From an uncultured Alphaproteobacteria bacterium (GTDB lineage Bacteria; Pseudomonadota; Alphaproteobacteria; Caulobacterales; Parvularculaceae), in NCBI GenBank assembly GCA_938003575.1, contig CALKYG010000088.1:1-9482 (forward strand): a DNA stretch of 9,482 bases, written 5' to 3'. How positions within the stretch are numbered: the first letter of the stretch is position 1; every line of letters begins with the position of its first letter. The translations under genes were made by a program, and so were the position numbers. Below the pieces are notes generated by a model that was not told the origin of the DNA, searched no databases, and saw nothing but the letters and a program-made list of their open reading frames with translations. Of this stretch, positions 6,365 through 9,482 are shown piece by piece.

Positions 6365-6378
6365 TTGCGTAAATCTCC

Positions 6379-6684
6379 TTACCAGCTCGACTTCACAAGG
6401 CCCGGGATCTTGCCCTCGGAACCCAGCTGACGCAGCGCGAGGCGCGACATCTTCAACTTGCGATAAAACCCGCGCGGGCGGCCAGAGACGAGGCACCGGT
6501 TGCGGATCCGCGTCTTTGACGCATTGCGCGGAATTTCGGCGAGCTTGAGCGCCGCCATGAAGCGCTCCTCCCCCGGCCTCGACTGGTCCTTGATGATCGC
6601 TTTCAGGCGCGCGCGCTTGGCGTCGAAGCTCTTGGCGAGCTTGCGGCGCTTAAGATCGCGTTCGATCATAGATTTCTTAGCCAT
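6379..6684 (-). CDS. rpsN: 30S ribosomal protein S14, zinc-free long form
   Basis: S14 sits in the 30S head near S3 and S10. The 101-residue length and a single cysteine (C64) identify the long C-minus form; the short zinc-binding form has about 61 residues and a CxxC pair. The N-terminal basic region ([18 protein letters not shown]) and the C-terminal signature [21 protein letters not shown] at 61 onward are diagnostic. The ATG has GGAGG 6 bases upstream. A 64-bp spacer with a bulged hairpin separates it from rplE, and rpsH follows 14 bp downstream. Confidence 0.99.
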   Translation of the reverse strand: MAKKSMIERDLKRRKLAKSFDAKRARLKAIIKDQSRPGEERFMAALKLAEIPRNASKTRIRNRCLVSGRPRGFYRKLKMSRLALRQLGSEGKIPGLVKSSW

Positions 6685-6698
6685 TCAGTCCTCCGTTA

Positions 6699-6728
6699 GG
6701 CTGGTTTCCGGCTCGTCCGGACCTTGCC
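6699..6728 (-). other. Bulged hairpin in the rplE-rpsN spacer
   Basis: On the minus strand three stacked helices can form: GGC (6728-6726) with GCC (6701-6699), GGT (6723-6721) with ACC (6705-6703), and CCGG (6720-6717) with CCGG (6711-6708). They are separated by a small internal loop and an AA bulge and capped by ACGAG. It lies just upstream of the rpsN ribosome binding site. A bulged stem in the spc operon recalls the way S8 binds its own mRNA in E. coli, but there the site is at rplE and I cannot show the conserved S8 core here. Confidence 0.35.
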
Positions 6729-6748
6729 TATCAAAACCTTTTTCCCGC

Positions 6749-7309
6749 CTATTTCCGGAACGGGAAGTTGAATTCCGAAAGAAGCGCGCGCGCCTCATCA
6801 TCCGTCCTCGCCGAGGTGCAGACGATGATGTCCATTCCGCGCACCTTCTCGACCTGATCGTAGTTGATCTCGGGAAATACGATGTGCTCCTTGAGGCCGA
6901 GCGCATAATTGCCGCGACCGTCGAAACTCTTCGGCGACAGGCCGCGGAAGTCACGGACGCGCGGCAGCGCAATTGTCACGAGACGGTCCAGGAACTCGTA
7001 CATCCGGTCCTTGCGAAGCGTGACCTTGCAGCCGACCGCCATGCCGTCGCGCAGCTTGAAGCTCGCGATCGACTTCTTGGCTTTGGTGATGACCGGCTTC
7101 TGGCCCGCGATCTTCATCAGTTCAGCAGCCGCCTGCTCAACCGCCTTGCGATCGTTTACGGCCTCGCCGACGCCCATGTTGATGACGACCTTCTCGATCC
7201 TCGGCGTCATCATGACGTTCTTGTAGCCGAACTGCTTCTGCAACGACGGCTTCACCTTGTCGTTGTAGTGCTTCTTCAGTCGCGGCGTGTATTTTTGCGC
7301 CTCAGCCAT
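6749..7309 (-). CDS. rplE: 50S ribosomal protein L5
   Basis: L5 binds 5S rRNA in the central protuberance and contacts the P-site tRNA and S13. The 186 residues fit the family (about 179). It shows [22 protein letters not shown] near the N-terminus, then [15 protein letters not shown]. The middle carries [20 protein letters not shown] and the signature [29 protein letters not shown]. The ATG lies inside the end of rplX with an 8-base overlap (ATGGCTGA), and the ribosome binding site GAGGTGATC is in the rplX coding region. Translation is thus coupled to rplX. Confidence 0.99.
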   Translation of the reverse strand: MAEAQKYTPRLKKHYNDKVKPSLQKQFGYKNVMMTPRIEKVVINMGVGEAVNDRKAVEQAAAELMKIAGQKPVITKAKKSIASFKLRDGMAVGCKVTLRKDRMYEFLDRLVTIALPRVRDFRGLSPKSFDGRGNYALGLKEHIVFPEINYDQVEKVRGMDIIVCTSARTDDEARALLSEFNFPFRK

Positions 7310-7613
7310 CGATCACCTCGCCCGAACGGCGCGCCACGCGAACCTTGCGGCCGTCGTCCAGTTTCTTGAACCCGACGCGCGACGGCTTTCCGCCGACCGA
7401 CAGCGCGACATTTGATATGTGAATCGGCGCTTCCTCGCGCACGATGCCGCCGCGCGACGTCGCGGACTGGCGTTGGTGCTTGGCGACGATATTGACGCCT
7501 TTCAGAAGAACGCGATCTTCCTTCGGAAATACGGCGGCGACTTCCGCTTCCTCGCCGCGATGCTTGCCAGCGAGCACGACGACCTTATCGCCCTTCTTGA
7601 TCTTGGCTGCCAT
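7302..7613 (-). CDS. rplX: 50S ribosomal protein L24
   Basis: L24 is an assembly-initiator protein that binds the 5' domain of 23S rRNA near the exit tunnel. The 103 residues are typical. A KOW motif spans about residues 6-33 ([19 protein letters not shown]), followed by the family stretch [14 protein letters not shown] and the [11 protein letters not shown] strand, which is a good L24 marker. The ATG at 7613-7611 has GGAGG about 10 bases upstream, inside the end of rplN, from which only 2 bases separate it. It overlaps the start of rplE by 8 bases. Confidence 0.99.
   Translation of the reverse strand: MAAKIKKGDKVVVLAGKHRGEEAEVAAVFPKEDRVLLKGVNIVAKHQRQSATSRGGIVREEAPIHISNVALSVGGKPSRVGFKKLDDGRKVRVARRSGEVIDG
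7311..7319 (-). promoter_or_regulatory. Extended Shine-Dalgarno of rplE inside rplX
   Basis: GAGGTGATC on the minus strand is nine bases complementary to the 3' tail of bacterial 16S rRNA, longer than a usual Shine-Dalgarno. Its GAGG core is 6 bases before the rplE ATG. It lies wholly within the last rplX codons, so the rplX ribosome would pass over it just before reinitiation. Confidence 0.6.
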
Positions 7614-7615
7614 GG

Positions 7616-7984
7616 CTAGAGAACCTCCGGAGCGAGCGATACGATCTTCATGTGGTTGGCGGCGCGCAATTCACGGGTCACCGGGCCGAAAATGCGGGTG
7701 CCGATCGGCTCTTTGTTATTGTTGATCAGAACGGCGGCGTTGCGGTCGAAACGGATGACCGAACCGTCGCGGCGCTTGATGTCTTTCGCAGTGCGGACGA
7801 CCACGGCCTTCATGACCTGGCCCTTCTTTACGCGGCCGCGCGGGATCGCCTCCTTCACGGAAACGACGATTATGTCGCCGACGCGGGCGTAGCGGCGCTT
7901 CGAGCCGCCCAGCACCTTAATGCACTGGACGCGCTTGGCGCCCGAGTTGTCGGCGACGTCGAGATTTGTCTGCATCTGGATCAT
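7616..7984 (-). CDS. rplN: 50S ribosomal protein L14
   Basis: L14 is a beta-barrel protein at the subunit interface (bridges B5 and B8). The 122 residues match the family exactly. It begins [20 protein letters not shown], followed by [19 protein letters not shown], and includes the family signature stretch [16 protein letters not shown], then [19 protein letters not shown] and the closing [13 protein letters not shown]. The ATG has GGAGG 6 bases upstream, just after a stem-loop with a GCAA loop. It leads the spc operon in the classical E. coli division. No clear promoter is visible in the 49-bp rpsQ-rplN spacer, so read-through from the S10 genes is likely. Confidence 0.99.
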   Translation of the reverse strand: MIQMQTNLDVADNSGAKRVQCIKVLGGSKRRYARVGDIIVVSVKEAIPRGRVKKGQVMKAVVVRTAKDIKRRDGSVIRFDRNAAVLINNNKEPIGTRIFGPVTRELRAANHMKIVSLAPEVL

Positions 7985-7996
7985 GTCGACCCTCCA

Positions 7997-8010
7997 CGGG
8001 CTTGCGCCCG
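7997..8010 (-). other. GNRA-capped hairpin at the rplN ribosome binding site
   Basis: On the minus strand CGGGC-GCAA-GCCCG is a perfect 5-bp GC-rich stem with a GNRA tetraloop, a very stable RNA hairpin. It ends one base before the GGAGG (7995-7991) that serves rplN. It could set the translation rate of the spc genes or act as a protein-binding or RNA-processing site. Confidence 0.4.
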
Positions 8011-8033
8011 GCCTCTTCCACTAAACCTGCGTC

Positions 8034-8276
8034 TCAGCCCTTAGAGCCGAGACCAATGACTTCCCAACGCTTCAGTTTCGACTTCGGCGAGCATTCCTGA
8101 ATCTGGACGAGATCGCCGACCTTGAATTTGTCCGCTTCATCATGAGCGTGAAAACGCTTCGAGCGCTTCAGCGTCTTCTGCAGCATCGGGTGCTTGAACG
8201 TCCGCTCAACGCTGACGACGACAGTCTTCGCGCCCTTGTCGCTGACGACCGTTCCTTGAAGAATGCGTTTCGGCAT
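8034..8276 (-). CDS. rpsQ: 30S ribosomal protein S17
   Basis: S17 is a small OB-fold protein that binds 16S rRNA helices 7 and 11 early in assembly. The 80 residues match the family (about 84). It starts [34 protein letters not shown], and the C-terminal half holds [23 protein letters not shown], the S17 signature (GDxVxIxECxPxSKxK). GAGGG lies 7 bases before the ATG. It follows rpmC by 15 bp in the conserved rplP-rpmC-rpsQ order that ends the S10 operon. Confidence 0.99.
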   Translation of the reverse strand: MPKRILQGTVVSDKGAKTVVVSVERTFKHPMLQKTLKRSKRFHAHDEADKFKVGDLVQIQECSPKSKLKRWEVIGLGSKG

Positions 8277-8291
8277 TGACCAGCCCTCGTC

Positions 8292-8489
8292 CTATTTCGC
8301 TGCGAGCGTCTTTTGACGCAGCACTGTTTTGATCCGCGCAATGTCCTTGCGGACCTCGCCGATGCGTGAAGTCTTCTCGAGCTGGCCGGAGGCCCGCTGG
8401 AACCGGAGATTGAATTGCTCCTTCTTCAGCTGAAGGAGGCGGTCCTTCAACTGGTCTTCCGTCAGGTCGCGCGCTTCTGTTGCCTTCAT
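8292..8489 (-). CDS. rpmC: 50S ribosomal protein L29
   Basis: L29 is a small helical-hairpin protein beside the polypeptide exit, next to L23, part of the docking site for trigger factor and SRP. The 65 residues are typical. Two helices are apparent: [26 protein letters not shown], then the turn with [27 protein letters not shown], matching the L29 signature. AAGGA, partly within the rplP stop region, lies 8 bases before the ATG. Only 11 bases separate it from rplP. Confidence 0.99.
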   Translation of the reverse strand: MKATEARDLTEDQLKDRLLQLKKEQFNLRFQRASGQLEKTSRIGEVRKDIARIKTVLRQKTLAAK

Positions 8490-8500
8490 GACCTTAATCC

Positions 8501-8914
8501 TTATTCGCCGATGCGCTTGACGATGCGCGTCTTGATCGGGAGCTTGGCCGCGCCGAGCGCGAGCGCCGAGCGCGCAACCTCGTCGGTGACGCCGTCGAGC
8601 TCGAACATGATCCGGCCAGGCTTCACTTTCGCGACCCAGTATTCCGGCGCCCCCTTGCCCGAGCCCATCCGGACTTCAGTCGGCTTCTTTGAAACCGGAA
8701 CATCCGGGAAAATGCGGATCCAGACGCGGCCGGCGCGCTTCATTTCCCGCGTGATCGCGCGGCGAGCCGCCTCGATCTGGCGCGCGGTCAGGCGCTCCGG
8801 CTCGACGGCTTTCAGGCCGTGCGAACCGAAATTGAGTTCCGTGCCGCCTTTCGCATTGCCGCTGACGCGGCCTTTGAACTGCTTGCGGTATTTAGTGCGT
8901 TTGGGCTGCAGCAT
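8501..8914 (-). CDS. rplP: 50S ribosomal protein L16
   Basis: L16 organises the A-site region of the 50S subunit, contacting helices 38 and 89 of 23S rRNA. The 137 residues match the family (136-138). The basic N-terminus [16 protein letters not shown] is followed by [33 protein letters not shown] and the signature [31 protein letters not shown] sits 7 bases before the ATG. It lies 21 bp after rpsC, and rpmC follows closely. Confidence 0.99.
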   Translation of the reverse strand: MLQPKRTKYRKQFKGRVSGNAKGGTELNFGSHGLKAVEPERLTARQIEAARRAITREMKRAGRVWIRIFPDVPVSKKPTEVRMGSGKGAPEYWVAKVKPGRIMFELDGVTDEVARSALALGAAKLPIKTRIVKRIGE

Positions 8915-8935
8915 GTCAGCTCTCCAACCAATCCT

Positions 8936-9482
8936 TTACGCGCGCGCTTCGCGGCGGGCCGGCGCGACGCCGCCCGTTTGCGCTTCCTGAATCCGAGACT
9001 CCTGCGCCATCGGATCGTGCTCCATGATCTCGCCCTTGAAGATCCACACCTTGACGCCGATCGCGCCGTATGGGGTGCGGGCTGTCGCCGTCCCGTAATC
9101 GATGTCGGCGCGCAGCGTATGCAGCGGCACGCGGCCCTCGCGGTACCATTCCATGCGCGCGATTTCGGCGCCGCCGAGGCGGCCCGAGACATTGACGCGA
9201 ATGCCGAGGGCGCCCATGCGCATCGCGGTCTGCATCGCGCGCTTCATGGCGCGGCGGAAAGCGACCCGGCGCTCAAGCTGCTGCGCGATGTTTTCGGCGA
9301 CGAGCGTCGCGTCAATTTCAGGCTTCCGGATTTCGACGATATTGAGCGCCGTCTCCGACTTCGTATATCTTTGCAGTTCCGTGCGCAGCTTCTCGATGTC
9401 GGCGCCCTTCTTGCCGATCACGACCCCGGGGCGCGCGGTGTAGATCGTCACCCTGCACTTCTTGTGCGGACGCTCGATAATG
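8936..9482 (-). CDS. rpsC: 30S ribosomal protein S3 (3' part, enters from outside the window)
   Basis: S3 lies at the mRNA entry tunnel of the 30S subunit. The window starts inside the gene, and 181 C-terminal residues are visible. They begin [19 protein letters not shown] and run straight into the KH-domain GVVIGKKG loop, so roughly the first 50 residues are missing. The C-terminal domain shows [20 protein letters not shown], then [17 protein letters not shown] and the S3 signature around [19 protein letters not shown]. The tail after KGEIMEHD is about 28 residues of poorly conserved sequence, as in other alphaproteobacteria. The frame is open to the window edge; the GTG at 9451 is an internal valine, not a start. 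Confidence 0.99.
   Translation of the reverse strand, partial: IIERPHKKCRVTIYTARPGVVIGKKGADIEKLRTELQRYTKSETALNIVEIRKPEIDATLVAENIAQQLERRVAFRRAMKRAMQTAMRMGALGIRVNVSGRLGGAEIARMEWYREGRVPLHTLRADIDYGTATARTPYGAIGVKVWIFKGEIMEHDPMAQESRIQEAQTGGVAPARREARA

Noticed and set aside
6365..6496. 44-codon upstream extension of S8
   Set aside because: It overlaps rpsN, does not resemble S8, and the internal ATG at 6364 has a strong AAGGAGA and matches the family start.
6500..7369. Plus-strand open frame (289 codons) opposite rpsN and rplE
   Set aside because: Another antisense shadow across two conserved genes; its hydrophobic and Arg-rich patches follow from the opposite codons.

Overview
This window is a conserved ribosomal-protein gene block, read entirely on the minus strand and cut at both ends. 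In transcription order (high to low coordinates) it holds: rpsC (3' part), rplP, rpmC, rpsQ, rplN, rplX, rplE, rpsN, rpsH, rplF, rplR, rpsE, rpmD, rplO, secY, adk, rpsM, rpsK, rpoA (5' part). This is the tail of the S10 operon, the whole spc operon and the start of the alpha operon.

The organism is most likely an alphaproteobacterium. The DNA is GC-rich. adk sits between secY and rpsM, rpmJ is absent from that position, and no rpsD lies between rpsK and rpoA. The encoded adenylate kinase is the short, LID-reduced form, S14 is the zinc-free form, and the S5 and SecY N-termini look alphaproteobacterial. I cannot name the genus. I see no mobile element, tRNA, rRNA, CRISPR array or foreign gene, and base composition looks even throughout.

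Region by region: 8936-9482 to 7302 (rpsC to rplX) is tightly packed. rplX and rplE (6749-7309) overlap by 8 bases. rpsN to rpmD (4149-6684) have short gaps, each gene with its own Shine-Dalgarno. rplO (3585-4079) is followed by an unusually long 154-bp spacer before secY (2072-3430), and secY overlaps adk (1482-2075) by ATGA. A 197-bp spacer then separates adk from rpsM (895-1278), followed by rpsK (478-879), a 73-bp spacer, and rpoA.

The proteins build the small subunit (S3, S5, S8, S11, S13, S14, S17) and large subunit (L5, L6, L14, L15, L16, L18, L24, L29, L30) of the ribosome. SecY forms the membrane channel used by translating ribosomes, Adk balances adenine nucleotides, and RpoA is the assembly platform of RNA polymerase.

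There is no undescribed gene system here. The interest is in the non-coding spacers. The adk-rpsM spacer has a good sigma-70-type promoter followed, inside the rpsM leader, by a terminator-like hairpin with a T tract and a competing upstream pairing segment, which is the layout of an attenuator. The rpsK-rpoA spacer has an almost textbook intrinsic terminator (9-bp stem, tetraloop, T5) just upstream of rpoA with no visible promoter after it. Together they suggest that rpsM-rpsK and rpoA output is set by partial termination. The adenylate kinase also has an unusual substitution in its normally near-invariant DGFPRT motif.
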